From contig NZ_JBHUPY010000013.1 in NCBI RefSeq assembly GCF_042688385.1, positions 186,001 to 250,000 on the forward strand: a stretch of DNA of 64,000 bases, written 5' to 3'. This DNA is from Herpetosiphon sp042688385 (GTDB lineage Bacteria > Chloroflexota > Chloroflexia > Chloroflexales > Herpetosiphonaceae). Made by a program: the position numbers and the translations under genes. Of the stretch, positions 32,921 to 42,515 are shown one piece after another; position 1 is the stretch's first letter, and each line of letters starts with the position of its first letter. The notes under the pieces are model-generated. The model was given only the letters and a program-made list of their open reading frames with translations. It did no database searches and was not told the DNA's origin.

Positions 32921-33403
32921 ATGGAGATCAAATGGACACCATGGCGCGGGCAGTTTGTCAAAGGCGAAACGCCCAAGGATTCAGGCTGTGTTTTGTGCGT
33001 CAAGCACGAAGAATCAAACGATCCTGCAAATCATGTGCTCTATCGGGGCCAATTTAGCTATGTGCTGATGAATTTATATCCCTATAATCCAGGCCATTTG
33101 ATGATTGTGCCCTACGCCCATACCAATGATTTTGCCAACCTGCCAGCGGCAACTGCTGCCGAAATTATGCATTTGACGCAGCGCTCAGCCACAATTTTGA
33201 GCACAGTGATGAATCCGCATGGCTACAATTTGGGCATGAATTTGGGCCGACCAGCAGGCGCAGGCATCGACGAACATTTGCATATGCATATTGTGCCACG
33301 CTGGAATGGCGATACCAACTTTATGCCATTAATCGGTGGCGTGAAGCTGATTCCCGAAGCCATGGATGATACCTACGCCGCCTTAGTTGGCCATTTTCAA
33401 TAG
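32921..33403 (+). CDS. HIT family hydrolase/AP4A phosphorylase-like
   Basis: The 160-residue cytoplasmic protein has the histidine triad motif EHLHMHIVPRW near residue 120, preceded by LMIVPYAHTNDF. HIT proteins act on nucleoside phosphoramidates or diadenosine polyphosphates. The N-terminal WRGQFVKG and CVLC resemble the AP4A-phosphorylase branch, including a possible metal site (CVLC plus His). ATG 32921 has GGAGG 6 bases upstream. It is a single-gene unit closed by an 11-bp hairpin. Confidence 0.92.
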   Translation: MEIKWTPWRGQFVKGETPKDSGCVLCVKHEESNDPANHVLYRGQFSYVLMNLYPYNPGHLMIVPYAHTNDFANLPAATAAEIMHLTQRSATILSTVMNPHGYNLGMNLGRPAGAGIDEHLHMHIVPRWNGDTNFMPLIGGVKLIPEAMDDTYAALVGHFQ

Positions 33404-33407
33404 TAAT

Positions 33408-33448
33408 GTGCCTGCCAAGTTCTCAATTATTGAAGATTTGGCAGGCAC
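33408..33448. terminator. Hairpin after HIT gene
   Basis: GTGCCTGCCAA (33408-33418) pairs perfectly with TTGGCAGGCAC (33438-33448). GTTTGCG follows. The neighbouring minus-strand gene ends at 33497, so the hairpin can serve both convergent transcripts. Confidence 0.6.
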
Positions 33449-33496
33449 GTTTGCGTTAGCTTCCTGATTTTGCCAACATTAAGCATTGTTATGGAT

Positions 33497-35887
33497 TTAG
33501 CGGCGTGCTAATGGGACAAAAAGCTTAAACTGACCATTATTAACTAAAATACAGCGGGTTTCAGATGGAAGACTAGGGGTTAATCCATCGCCTGAATACA
33601 TTCTCCAACAGTATTGGCCTGGTTCTGGTACCGTCACACTCCAACTAGCAGCATCTTGCCAACCTGGATAAAGACTCCAACTTTGGTCGCTTTTCCAAAG
33701 TGCTGGCCAATAATTTCTAGTAGCTCGTGGATAGTTATCAGGATCACCGGTGTCTTGCCAGCGCAAGTTGAGGGTCGTGCTTGCCTGTTGGCTATTATTG
33801 ACAGGTGAAATAAGGGTTGGCGAATTTGGTAATTGATTTAAGGTAAAGGTCATAAAATCAGACCAAATGCTGCCTGTCATTCCATCGCCAGCCATAACTT
33901 TCCAATAATAAACTCCTGATTGTGGTAGTGTGAGTGTCCATGTGGCATCATGATTCCAAGGCCGAGTTTGGACCCACCCGCCCACAGCAGCCTTAATTTC
34001 AACCTGATAATCACGATAGTTGGCTGGATAATTATCCGGATCGCCAGGGTCATTCCAGGTTAACTGAACGCTTGGATTATGCACGACGGTATTTTGGCCT
34101 GGGCTACTCGTCGTTGGTTTATTAGGCGCAGTATTAACTAAATCAAAAAGGTAGCCATGAAATGTTTCTTGTTGATAACCAGATGCAATCGCAGCATTAA
34201 CTTCAGTTCCGCTGGTCGTATAAAAATGATCATTACGACCTGAATGATAGAGCCGATACAGTTGGCGCGTTGCATATTGGCTTTGACTTTGTTGGGCAAA
34301 ATAGCCAAGAATTCCTTCATCGTGATAATTGCCACTGGCAATTAATACATTTCGTTCATAAGTATCAACGAGCAAATGTTTGGGAATAATACTGGTATGG
34401 GCTACGCGATAAAGGGCTGAGGCATTTGGCATATGACATCCAGCTGTTTGGGTGATATAGCCCTCAATGTGCTCGTAATTCCAATGCACATCACCAAACC
34501 CCAATTCAGCCCAATTGCTGGTATAGGTATGGCGTAAACTGGCGGGATGAAAGTAGCGATATAAGGGTTTAAAACAAGGATGCACTGGATTTTGAAGCGT
34601 TAGATTAATCGTTGTGGTGGAATTTTGGTTTGCCGATGATGGTAGCCATTGCTCTTGGCCGCTATTCGTAATCGCTTTTACTCGAATCTCGCTAGCACCA
34701 TTGCCATACTTGCGGGTATCCCAATTCCAGTGCCAACCATATGGGCCTTCAATCCCAGGATCGCTGCGATAATCGCCATAGGTTGCGTTGGCAATGTGCT
34801 CAAATGTATGATTCGCAGTATTTAATCGCGCATAAATTTGAATTTCACGAATACTTGCACTATCAATTTTGGCCCAGCCTCGCACTTGAATCGTATCTTT
34901 TACACTACTATTTGGAGCTGGCTCATCAATATAACCACGGATAACACCTTGTTGGTTGGTTGAACCAAACCAGTCATTAATACCTTTGATAGCACCGCTT
35001 CCCGATGTCCATATATTACTACTATTTGCTGTCCAACCATCAAGCGTTACCGATTGACTTTGCAGCTCAAGATGAATATGCGCTCCATACCAAGTCCCAC
35101 AGTTATCGCTACCATTCCCTTCTACCGTTGATCCAAGCAGATAACCTTGTGGAATTGATTGATTGAGTTGGACATTAAGTGTTCCAGCTTGAATGTGAAT
35201 GTAGCCTGTTTGGGTTCCATCAGAAGCCTGGAGCCTAACACCATGCGATAATGGTCCATTGCAGATCTGTGTAACTGTCCCTGCGTGAGCGCTTAAAATT
35301 TGCTTATCGGCTGAGTTGGTAGCGGGTGCAAAATCGACAGCTTGGGATAGATACATTACTTCGTAATGCCAACCTTGGGTTAGCATCCAATTTTGGCCAT
35401 TATTCCAAGGAAATTTTAATGTAGCTTGTGGGGCATTCGGGATTGATTTATTAAGATGTAATAAAATCTGACGAGATTGATCACTAATCAAATTTGCAGG
35501 TAATGCATGGACTATTTCGGCGAATTCTGGCATCAAATTCATAACTGCTAGCCAAGAACCATCATATTTCAGAATAACACTATAGCTTTCTCCGCGATAA
35601 TATTTTGCCTCTTGGTCAAATGCAGCGAATGAAGCAAATGCCCAATCTCCATGCTCTTCAAATGAACTAATTCCATAGGCTATTTGCTTGGAATTTTGCC
35701 GAGGCTGCTGCTCAAACCAATGCAGCATTTTCCAAAATGCTGCATGATATGCTGTTGGTACTTGGCTTAAATCAAGCGTTAATTGGCTTTCTCCGGTTGA
35801 GGTAATTTGGGCCTTCGCATTAGGGCTTGTCATGCTGATGATCACGATAAATACTAGAAGCCATGGCATAATCCAATGCTTTTGCAT
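33497..35887 (-). CDS. Secreted M23-like peptidase with DUF5648 and repeat domains
   Basis: The 796-residue exoprotein has a signal peptide (cleavage near ANAKA, about residue 26). An M23-type domain (about 165-290) has Asp185 in QAVDFAP, His231 in YIHI and the HxH pair His270/His272. The first metal His is probably His174, at the longer LasA-like spacing to Asp185. A DUF5648 module of three YRYFH/LYRVAH/LYRLYH repeats follows (about 450-600). Two fibronectin-like repeats with WNDPGDPDNYP/WQDTGDPDNYP (about 610-780) come next, and the tail is FKLFVPLARR. Likely substrates are peptidoglycan or foreign cell walls. It is more A+T-rich than its neighbours. Confidence 0.8.
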   Translation of the reverse strand: MQKHWIMPWLLVFIVIISMTSPNAKAQITSTGESQLTLDLSQVPTAYHAAFWKMLHWFEQQPRQNSKQIAYGISSFEEHGDWAFASFAAFDQEAKYYRGESYSVILKYDGSWLAVMNLMPEFAEIVHALPANLISDQSRQILLHLNKSIPNAPQATLKFPWNNGQNWMLTQGWHYEVMYLSQAVDFAPATNSADKQILSAHAGTVTQICNGPLSHGVRLQASDGTQTGYIHIQAGTLNVQLNQSIPQGYLLGSTVEGNGSDNCGTWYGAHIHLELQSQSVTLDGWTANSSNIWTSGSGAIKGINDWFGSTNQQGVIRGYIDEPAPNSSVKDTIQVRGWAKIDSASIREIQIYARLNTANHTFEHIANATYGDYRSDPGIEGPYGWHWNWDTRKYGNGASEIRVKAITNSGQEQWLPSSANQNSTTTINLTLQNPVHPCFKPLYRYFHPASLRHTYTSNWAELGFGDVHWNYEHIEGYITQTAGCHMPNASALYRVAHTSIIPKHLLVDTYERNVLIASGNYHDEGILGYFAQQSQSQYATRQLYRLYHSGRNDHFYTTSGTEVNAAIASGYQQETFHGYLFDLVNTAPNKPTTSSPGQNTVVHNPSVQLTWNDPGDPDNYPANYRDYQVEIKAAVGGWVQTRPWNHDATWTLTLPQSGVYYWKVMAGDGMTGSIWSDFMTFTLNQLPNSPTLISPVNNSQQASTTLNLRWQDTGDPDNYPRATRNYWPALWKSDQSWSLYPGWQDAASWSVTVPEPGQYCWRMYSGDGLTPSLPSETRCILVNNGQFKLFVPLARR

Positions 35888-36075
35888 TAAATCCTCCAGC
35901 GATCGATAGGAATCAAAATATGATTTTAGGACTATCTATGTGTTATAAATGAGTATAAGTAATTGTTGGGATTTTTCGTAGGGTGATAATGAGTAAAGAT
36001 GGGGGGATATTTAGCTTTTGAATCACATAAAAGTACTATCACCATTGATTGAATAGGGGGATTCTGCCTACTTGA

Positions 36076-37599
36076 CTATTTGCTCAAATCGATCAGGACA
36101 TCGCGAATGCGTTCGGTGATTGAGCGGGCGGCAGGCGAGGGGGTAGCGCTTTGGTTAACCGAGCGCTGTTGCTCAAGATAATTGTGGGTCGCTTGTTGGC
36201 GCTCTGCAACCATCACGCCCAAACGTTCGGCCAACGATGGATTTTTGGCATACAACGGCGCTAAATCGTGGCGTTCAATCACAATCGTGCGCGTATCTTC
36301 TTCAGCAATTACGCTGGCCGAACGTGGCTCATCCATTAACATGCCACGTTCGCCAAACACATCACCAGCCCCTAAATGCGAAACGACAAGTGGCGGCTGA
36401 TCATCATGGGCAACCTCGACGCGCACTTTGCCGCGCGTAATCGCATACAAAATATGTTCATGGCGACCTTGATGGGCCAAAATTTCGCCTCGCTCAAATA
36501 AGCGAATTTCCACATGCTCGGCTAAAAAGCGTAATTCTTGTTCGTGCATGCCATCGAGCAGCTTGATGCGGCGCAGGCGCTCGAAAATTTGTTCAGGCGT
36601 GTAATCAAGCCGCCGTTGGCGACTGGCCTGTTCTGGGCGGGTCAGCACCATCTCATTCGAGGCAAAGTGAATGCCTTGGCGCTGAAAAACATACCAAATT
36701 CTGCTTAACGCATCGCCTTGCAACTGGGGAAAATCGTCGTAGTTGCTGATCCAACATTTGACTTCGTAGGTCGTCGAAAAGGCGGTGTAGTTGCGCACAA
36801 ATACAAACGGCTCTGGTTGGGCAACAACCCCACGGCTCGAAAGCACTGCTTCTTTCAACAGTTCGCGCACCATCATCGGCGGGTGCATACAATCGACGGT
36901 AACCGCAACCCGCATAGCTACTGGCAAACCAGTTGCGCTCATATTGATAATTTGTTGTTGGGCAATAATTGTGTTGGGGATGACGACCACTTGACCATCA
37001 CGCGGCTTGACCCGAATCGCCCGCCAGCTCATTTCCAAAACGCGGCCATAGCCAGTTTGGGCATCGATAAAAATCCAATCGCCAGGCATAAAAGGCCGTT
37101 CCATTTGCAGTGCGATGCCCGCAATTACATTTTTGAGCAAATCTTGCAGCGCCAGCCCAACCACGGCAGTAAAAACGGTTGAGCTGAGTAGCACGGTGCC
37201 AATTTGCACTTGGAAGAAGTGACCAATACAAATCAGCAGGGTCATGAGCAGCACAAAGCCCCGCGCAATGTCGCGCATCAAGCGCGGAATAGCATTGGGC
37301 CGACCATTGGCAGCCAAACGCCGCACCAGCAGTTGGTCGCCTATATGCAAAATTACAGCAATAATTGAAACAGTAACGACTGTTTGCAGAATTTTGGTGA
37401 GCAGTGGCCAGTGTTCGAGCTGTTGATCCGACCATAAACCAACGAGGCCAGCAGCACTAAGCGCCAAAAATTGACCAAGCATATTCAAGCCGCTGATCAG
37501 CCCAACCCGCCGCCCAAGCCGAATTAACAGCCGCAACGCTGCATAGCTGCCAACGCCCCAGAGCATTGGCTGAATAATATGCTCAAATACACTTAACAT
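36076..37599 (-). CDS. MscS-type mechanosensitive channel with cyclic-nucleotide-binding domain
   Basis: The 507-residue protein has three to four N-terminal helices (about 5-110). An MscS core follows, with the pore helix region TVLLSSTVFTAVVGLALQDLLKN and the beta domain GDWIFIDAQTGYGRVLEMSW (to about 310). A C-terminal cNMP-binding domain (about 345-460, HLGAGDVFGERGMLMDEPRSASV) ends it. Such fusions are known as cyclic-nucleotide-gated MscS relatives (bCNG), some of which open on cAMP and not on tension. It lies 9 bases downstream of the CAP-domain gene, so it is probably in the same minus-strand operon as pnp. Confidence 0.9.
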   Translation of the reverse strand: MLSVFEHIIQPMLWGVGSYAALRLLIRLGRRVGLISGLNMLGQFLALSAAGLVGLWSDQQLEHWPLLTKILQTVVTVSIIAVILHIGDQLLVRRLAANGRPNAIPRLMRDIARGFVLLMTLLICIGHFFQVQIGTVLLSSTVFTAVVGLALQDLLKNVIAGIALQMERPFMPGDWIFIDAQTGYGRVLEMSWRAIRVKPRDGQVVVIPNTIIAQQQIINMSATGLPVAMRVAVTVDCMHPPMMVRELLKEAVLSSRGVVAQPEPFVFVRNYTAFSTTYEVKCWISNYDDFPQLQGDALSRIWYVFQRQGIHFASNEMVLTRPEQASRQRRLDYTPEQIFERLRRIKLLDGMHEQELRFLAEHVEIRLFERGEILAHQGRHEHILYAITRGKVRVEVAHDDQPPLVVSHLGAGDVFGERGMLMDEPRSASVIAEEDTRTIVIERHDLAPLYAKNPSLAERLGVMVAERQQATHNYLEQQRSVNQSATPSPAARSITERIRDVLIDLSK

Positions 37600-37608
37600 A
37601 AAAATAGC

Positions 37609-38301
37609 TTACGGTTTTGGTTCGGCCATGTCAAGCACCCAATACGGGCGATCTTCGGCGTAGGCAAGGCCAATACCAACATGGCGATAGGCACAATTGG
37701 TAATATTAGCGCGATGCGGGCCATCAACTGGCTCATCCATCCATTGGGCTACTACTTCTGCTGGCGTTGCAAACCAAGCAGAAATATTTTCGCCGCGCCG
37801 AATAAATTGATAGCCTGCTTGCTCAAGCCGCTCGCTGTAGGTGCGGCCATCGCTGCTGACGTGATCGATCTTTTGATGCTGGGCCATGTCGTCGGCATGG
37901 GCTTGGGCGATGCTTTGCAAGCGTGGCTCAAACACCAAGGCCACACAATCGGTTTTTTGGCGTTCGCGATTAACTGCCAGCAAGACATCGAGTTTGAGAT
38001 CACCAGAGCTGGTCAGGCTAGCGGTCACTTGGATGGTGGGCGAGGTAGTTGGGCTGGCTTGGCTGGTGGCACTGGCTGCGACGCTTGGGGTTGTGGTTTC
38101 TGAGCTGGTTGCGGTTGCGGTTGAAGCGGGTGTAATGCTGGCGAGAGTTGGTAGCTCACTCGGGCTGGCAGTTGGGTTGGTAGCGCTCTCAAAGCGAATC
38201 ACCGTTCCATTGAGGCGTGGTGCAACCCACCACACCCCAATGATCACGCCCAGCACGAGGCCAAACAGCACTAAGCCAAGGCCACGTAGACTATTTGCCA
38301 T
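37609..38301 (-). CDS. Membrane-anchored CAP/SCP-domain protein
   Basis: The 230-residue protein has a signal anchor (about 5-28), a Ser/Thr/Pro-rich spacer of about 70 residues and a CAP domain (about 100-228). The domain contains LQSIAQAHADDMAQHQKIDH, GRTYSERLEQAGY, GENIS and HRANITNCAYRHVGIG, the CAP core including its two metal-liganding His. Extracytoplasmic CAP proteins have proposed protease, lipid-binding or cell-wall roles, none proven here. ATG 38301 overlaps the pnp stop by 11 bases; TTG 38310 is an alternative. Confidence 0.88.
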   Translation of the reverse strand: MANSLRGLGLVLFGLVLGVIIGVWWVAPRLNGTVIRFESATNPTASPSELPTLASITPASTATATSSETTTPSVAASATSQASPTTSPTIQVTASLTSSGDLKLDVLLAVNRERQKTDCVALVFEPRLQSIAQAHADDMAQHQKIDHVSSDGRTYSERLEQAGYQFIRRGENISAWFATPAEVVAQWMDEPVDGPHRANITNCAYRHVGIGLAYAEDRPYWVLDMAEPKP

Positions 38302-39136
38302 AGGCCGCAATTTGGCTCAGCACATCGCTAATTAATGCGCTAAACATGGGCTTGGCGGTTTCGCCTGCTTCCAGCACTTCCTCGTGGTTGGCTGGTGGCG
38401 CGTCGGGGTGAGCAATGTTGGTGATTAGCGAAATGCCCAAAACGCGCATGCCACGATAGCGGGCCACAATTGCTTCCGGCGCGGTCGACATCCCAACTGC
38501 ATCAACGCCAATTCCGCGCAGATAGTTCATTTCAGCGCCAGTTTCAAACGAAGGCCCTGCCAACATGGCATATACGCCTTCGCGCAAAGTTGCCCCAGCG
38601 CGTTCGGCGGCAGCTTTGGCCATCGTGCCTAATTCTGCATCATAGGCATTGAGCATTGCTGGGAAGCGTGGGCCAAGCGTATCGTCGTTGTGGCCGCGCA
38701 AGGGGTGAAAGCCTGCCATGCCTGGCAAAAAGATATGATCGGCAATCCGCATTAAATCGCCAACCTGCCAATTGGCATTCAAGCCACCAGCAGCGTTGGT
38801 CACAATCAGCGTATCTGCTCCCAAGGCGCGCATCACATGCACTGGCAAGGTCACTTCATCCATGCCATAGCCTTCATAGAAGTGAAAGCGCCCGCGCATG
38901 GCCAGCACTGAAACCCCGCCAAGCTCGCCCAACACCAGTTCGCCGCGATGTCCGGGCACTGCCGAAGGCGCAAAGCCTGGAATATTGCTGTAGGAGACGA
39001 CAACGGGGTTTTGAATATGGTCAACCAATTGGCTCAAGCCAGAGCCAAGGATAATTCCCACTTGGGGCACACGATCAGTATAACGACGAATGGCGGCGAC
39101 CGCGCCATGGATTGCTTGGGTGCGATTGGTGGTCAT
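38291..39136 (-). CDS. Purine nucleoside phosphorylase (trimeric PNP)
   Basis: This enzyme cleaves purine nucleosides with phosphate in purine salvage. The 281-residue protein follows the PunA/mammalian-type trimeric PNP: GIILGSGLSQL near the N-terminus, GRFHFYEGY, VTNAAGGLN, HIFLPGMAG, LAGPSFETGAEM and VDAVGMSTAPEAIVAR, which form the phosphate and base sites. The length is typical (270-290). It overlaps the CAP-protein gene downstream, so the two are probably translated together. ATG 39136 is the only reasonable start. Confidence 0.95.
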   Translation of the reverse strand: MTTNRTQAIHGAVAAIRRYTDRVPQVGIILGSGLSQLVDHIQNPVVVSYSNIPGFAPSAVPGHRGELVLGELGGVSVLAMRGRFHFYEGYGMDEVTLPVHVMRALGADTLIVTNAAGGLNANWQVGDLMRIADHIFLPGMAGFHPLRGHNDDTLGPRFPAMLNAYDAELGTMAKAAAERAGATLREGVYAMLAGPSFETGAEMNYLRGIGVDAVGMSTAPEAIVARYRGMRVLGISLITNIAHPDAPPANHEEVLEAGETAKPMFSALISDVLSQIAAYGK

Positions 39137-39184
39137 GAATTGAAATCCTTTGCAACAATAGCCACATTGCTATGGCCGCAGGCA

Positions 39185-39868
39185 TTATATCCGACTGAGA
39201 ATTTCGCGTTTTTTGGCTTCAAAATCTGCATCAGTAATTAAATTTTTCTGCCGCAGATCGTTTAAGCGTAGCAACAATTCTTCAACATCATTATCGTTCG
39301 GGCGTTGATAGGGTGGCACAAAATTTTTATAGGCATTGACCGATTGCATATACATTGCTGGTTCGCGGTCGTGTTCTTCTTTTGCATTCAACATGGCGCG
39401 TTTAAATTCAAGTGGCGCACGAATAAACGCAAAGAAGTTATCGCTGTTTTCATTGGCCGTTTGAACTTCGAGATCACCATAATTAAACATCCGACCCATA
39501 AATGTTTGGCGCATTTGAACGTCGTTAATTTTATCGAGCGATGAGTCGAGGCTCGCTTTATTAATAATGCCTCGGAGATGAATCACCCGCCGATCGGTTA
39601 ATAAAAACTTCTCATTGCGCCAACGCAGGAAATCAATGACAGCACTCGCCAAAATGAGCAAAATAATTGCAATTAAAATCACTTGCACATATGGTTGAAT
39701 CGCTTGCCATTTGTCGCTCTCAAGCCTAGTAATAAAAAAAATCGCGGCAACCATAATTGCCATCACAACGACTTCAAAGCCAATGCGTCCCAAGAAAACG
39801 AACGGATGTTGATGGGCTTCATATTTAATATCTTCGTTTTCAGCTAAGAGTTGCTCAACATAGCTCAT
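39185..39868 (-). CDS. bPH2/SHOCT-domain membrane protein
   Basis: The 227-residue protein has two helices (about 25-48 and 60-85), then a bacterial PH domain (bPH_2, about 85-165, LLTDRRVIHLRGIINKASL and INDVQMRQTFMGRMFNYGDL). A short SHOCT helix motif ends the protein (about 195-227, LLLRLNDLRQKNLITDADFEAKKREIL). Both domains are common in bacterial membrane proteins without clear enzymatic activity, and SHOCT is thought to mediate oligomerisation. It is separated from pnp by about 50 bases. Confidence 0.85.
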   Translation of the reverse strand: MSYVEQLLAENEDIKYEAHQHPFVFLGRIGFEVVVMAIMVAAIFFITRLESDKWQAIQPYVQVILIAIILLILASAVIDFLRWRNEKFLLTDRRVIHLRGIINKASLDSSLDKINDVQMRQTFMGRMFNYGDLEVQTANENSDNFFAFIRAPLEFKRAMLNAKEEHDREPAMYMQSVNAYKNFVPPYQRPNDNDVEELLLRLNDLRQKNLITDADFEAKKREILSRI

Positions 39869-39924
39869 TGGTTGTGCTCCTTTAGGGGGAATCGCGGCTA
39901 GTGTAGTGGTAAGCTATAGGCTTG

Positions 39925-40686
39925 TCAACCACGCACTAAATTGAGAAATTGGGTCGATTTTAGCTCACGCTCTAAAACTTGGCTCAATGAGGCTTTTAAT
40001 ACCGCCCGCGCTTCATGCACGGTTGCTGGTGCTGGCGCAAGGCTGGCGACGGTCTCTAAAGGCATGCGCGCCAAGTAGCGTAAGAATTTGAAGGTATTGA
40101 GATTGATCGGCAATGTTCGTGGCTCGCTGCTGGAACATTGTTGACATAAAACACCCCCAGTGATTGGGCTATAGCGATCGGCCTCTGGGCTAAGCTCGCG
40201 CTCACAGTTGGCACAGTGAAATAGGTGTGGGCGGTAGCCCGAAAGAATCAGTGTGTGTAATTCATAATACCGCAAAATGACATCGCGGCGCACAACTTCA
40301 TCCAACACATCGAGGGCTGCCAAGGTTTCGCATGTGAGTCGAAACAGCGCCGGATTATCGCTCTCGTCGGCGGTCATTTGGTCAAGCAATTCGGCCACAT
40401 AATAGCCTTGGCTGATGCGCGAAAGGTCTTCGCGCAGGCTGCGAAACGGCTGCACAACCCGACTTTCGGTCACAACATCGAACGAGCGGCCCTTGGCTAA
40501 TTGCAAGCGGGTATGAATAAATAGCTCCAAATGGCCAGCCAGCTTGCTGGTCATTTTGCGCACGCCGCGCGCGGTGACGCTGAGCTTGCCATATTGCGGC
40601 GTGTAGATCGTCAAAATCCGATCGGCCTCGCCAACATCGGAGCGGCGAATAATCAACGCCTCGGTGGTATATAAGCGGTCGCGCAT
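39925..40686 (-). CDS. recO: DNA repair protein RecO
   Basis: RecO anneals SSB-coated single strands and loads RecA with RecR in recombinational repair. The 253-residue protein has the N-terminal OB fold (YTTEALIIRRSDVGEADRIL, KLSVTARGVRK) and a helical C-terminal domain with a four-cysteine zinc site (C-x2-C in FHCANCE and C-x2-C in VLCQQCSS). Length and domain order are standard. It starts 11 bases after the helicase-associated gene, which points to a shared transcript. Confidence 0.95.
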   Translation of the reverse strand: MRDRLYTTEALIIRRSDVGEADRILTIYTPQYGKLSVTARGVRKMTSKLAGHLELFIHTRLQLAKGRSFDVVTESRVVQPFRSLREDLSRISQGYYVAELLDQMTADESDNPALFRLTCETLAALDVLDEVVRRDVILRYYELHTLILSGYRPHLFHCANCERELSPEADRYSPITGGVLCQQCSSSEPRTLPINLNTFKFLRYLARMPLETVASLAPAPATVHEARAVLKASLSQVLERELKSTQFLNLVRG

Positions 40687-40697
40687 GCTGGCTCCTT

Positions 40698-42509
40698 CTA
40701 GCTTCGGTTAATGATCTGTAGCCATTGTTTAACGTTGGTTTTTAGTTGTTGGCGTTCGCTGTTGGGCAATGCGTGGAGCACGCGCTCAATCAAGGCTTCG
40801 CTGACCAAACTTGGGGCCAAGCGCTGCACCGTCATCATTGCCGTGAGCAGCTGTTTAAGATCGTGGTCACTAATCCGTTGATCAAGCTCGCTGACTTGAT
40901 TGAGTGCATAGCCAGCCTCGTGCAACCGATGCGTCATCGCCGCCGCATCGGCTAATTCAAACTCCCAGAGTTGCTCATTAAGTTCAGCATAGGGCGGCAA
41001 ATGTGGCAGCTTGGCAATTTCGCTGAGCAAACTTGGTTCGCTGGCCTCAAGTAACAAGGCTGGGCGGGCTAATAATTGGCTGCGGTCGCTTTGCCATTGC
41101 TCAAACAGCGTTTGCAAATCGTGCGGCACATGCCGATCGCACCAGCGCTGCAAAAATGCCTGCATTTGGCTGGCCTGAATGCCACGTTGCAAGGCTTGGC
41201 TATACGAATGGGCGGTTAATCGAACAACCATTGTGCCATGAGTATCAGTCGATTGCCACTCGGTAATCCGTTGAATTTGAAAGCGTGGCAATGGCTCGAC
41301 CGTTGGCGGAACCCGAATTAAGCCATCGCTGGCAAGCTGAAGTTGGCCAGCAAATTGGCTTGGCTCATGCCCAGCATGCAGCAAATGACTTGCCCATTGA
41401 GTCAGCCGCAAGGCCTGCGGATGCTTTATTTGATCGAGGTCAAGCAAGCCCAACCAGAACAAGGGCCCTTGGCATGCGGCTTTAATCCATGCGCCTTCGA
41501 CTTCGTGCCAATGTTGCCAACCGTTTAGTGGCTCGCCATGCTGATTTTCAATGTTCGGTTGCTCAAAATCGCTGCGCAAAAGTTCTGGATAGCTTGCCTG
41601 CATCTGTGCCAGCAAATCATCAAAGCCTAACCATTGATCGCTTGGCGCAGTTTGTAAGCATTGCCAAAGCTGTTGGCGAGCGTTTTGCAGATCGAATTGG
41701 GCTTGAAGGTGCAACTCGCTGAGGCTAAATTCATCAAAATCGCTGCCAAGCCAGCCATTGAATAGCTGCTCAAGCCGTTGTTTGGGGCTGGCTTCAAGCC
41801 AATGCAATGGATTTCCCGCCAGTTGCAATTGTTGATTATTGATTTGCAACAAGCCAGCTTCAAGCGCACAGCTGCGTAGCCAAACCAATTGGCCAAATTG
41901 ACGCTCACTTGTTGGCGTAGAAACTGCTATGCGTTGACAGATTGCCCGTAAGCCTTCCCGTTCAAGCTGTAATTGGCGCGTCAGTTTCAGTGCTTGCTGA
42001 TAGCAGACGGCCAAAACAGTGGTCAGCAAACTTTCAGTTTGGCCAAGATCAGCCTCAACCCACGTGCTTGGGCTGGCATATTCGTGCCATATTGGCAAAT
42101 TTGGGGCCGAAACTGCTGGTAAAGCTTGCAACCAATCGCTAAAAATCACGTAATACTCGCCGTCTACAGCTTTGAGTGGCTGAATTAAGCCCAAAACATA
42201 CAAGTGCTCAAGCACTGAAGCTTGACCATGGAGGGCCAAGAGATAGGCCCGGGGAGTGACAATATCACGATGTGAGCGAATTTTGCCATACTCGCGTTCA
42301 AGCGTTTTGGCCGCGAGCTTACCACCAGCAGCGATCACTCGATCCAACGCCGAACGTTCAGTGCTAGATAACCGCCCAACCAAAGCCTGAATTGCCGTTG
42401 GTTGACCAAGCTCAGCGGCATCGGCAACCTGCCACAAATGCGCCAATACATGGCGTTCGCTGGTGGGAAGGCTGGCAAGCCAATCGATTGAAGCATGTGT
42501 TCGTGTCAT
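40698..42509 (-). CDS. Helicase-associated (XPB/Ssl2 N-terminal-like) protein
   Basis: The 603-residue protein is all-helical and lacks any helicase motif. The C-terminal part (about 440-570) contains PALLLEASEPSLLSEIAKL and ELADAAAMTHRLHEAGYAL, similar to the Helicase_C_3 (XPB/Ssl2 N-terminal) domain, and the N-terminal third has winged-helix-like segments. Proteins of this kind are widespread in Chloroflexota and Actinobacteria with no established role. I choose ATG 42509. A TATAAT lies exactly 6 bases upstream, so the mRNA may be leaderless. RecO follows by 11 bases. Confidence 0.75.
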   Translation of the reverse strand: MTRTHASIDWLASLPTSERHVLAHLWQVADAAELGQPTAIQALVGRLSSTERSALDRVIAAGGKLAAKTLEREYGKIRSHRDIVTPRAYLLALHGQASVLEHLYVLGLIQPLKAVDGEYYVIFSDWLQALPAVSAPNLPIWHEYASPSTWVEADLGQTESLLTTVLAVCYQQALKLTRQLQLEREGLRAICQRIAVSTPTSERQFGQLVWLRSCALEAGLLQINNQQLQLAGNPLHWLEASPKQRLEQLFNGWLGSDFDEFSLSELHLQAQFDLQNARQQLWQCLQTAPSDQWLGFDDLLAQMQASYPELLRSDFEQPNIENQHGEPLNGWQHWHEVEGAWIKAACQGPLFWLGLLDLDQIKHPQALRLTQWASHLLHAGHEPSQFAGQLQLASDGLIRVPPTVEPLPRFQIQRITEWQSTDTHGTMVVRLTAHSYSQALQRGIQASQMQAFLQRWCDRHVPHDLQTLFEQWQSDRSQLLARPALLLEASEPSLLSEIAKLPHLPPYAELNEQLWEFELADAAAMTHRLHEAGYALNQVSELDQRISDHDLKQLLTAMMTVQRLAPSLVSEALIERVLHALPNSERQQLKTNVKQWLQIINRS

Positions 42510-42515
42510 AAAGAA

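Noticed and set aside
33497..35887. Loss of the first zinc ligand in the M23 domain (Ser181 at the HxxxD position)
   Set aside because: In LasA-type M23 enzymes the first His lies further upstream of the Asp. His174, 11 residues before Asp185, fits that layout, so inactivity cannot be claimed.
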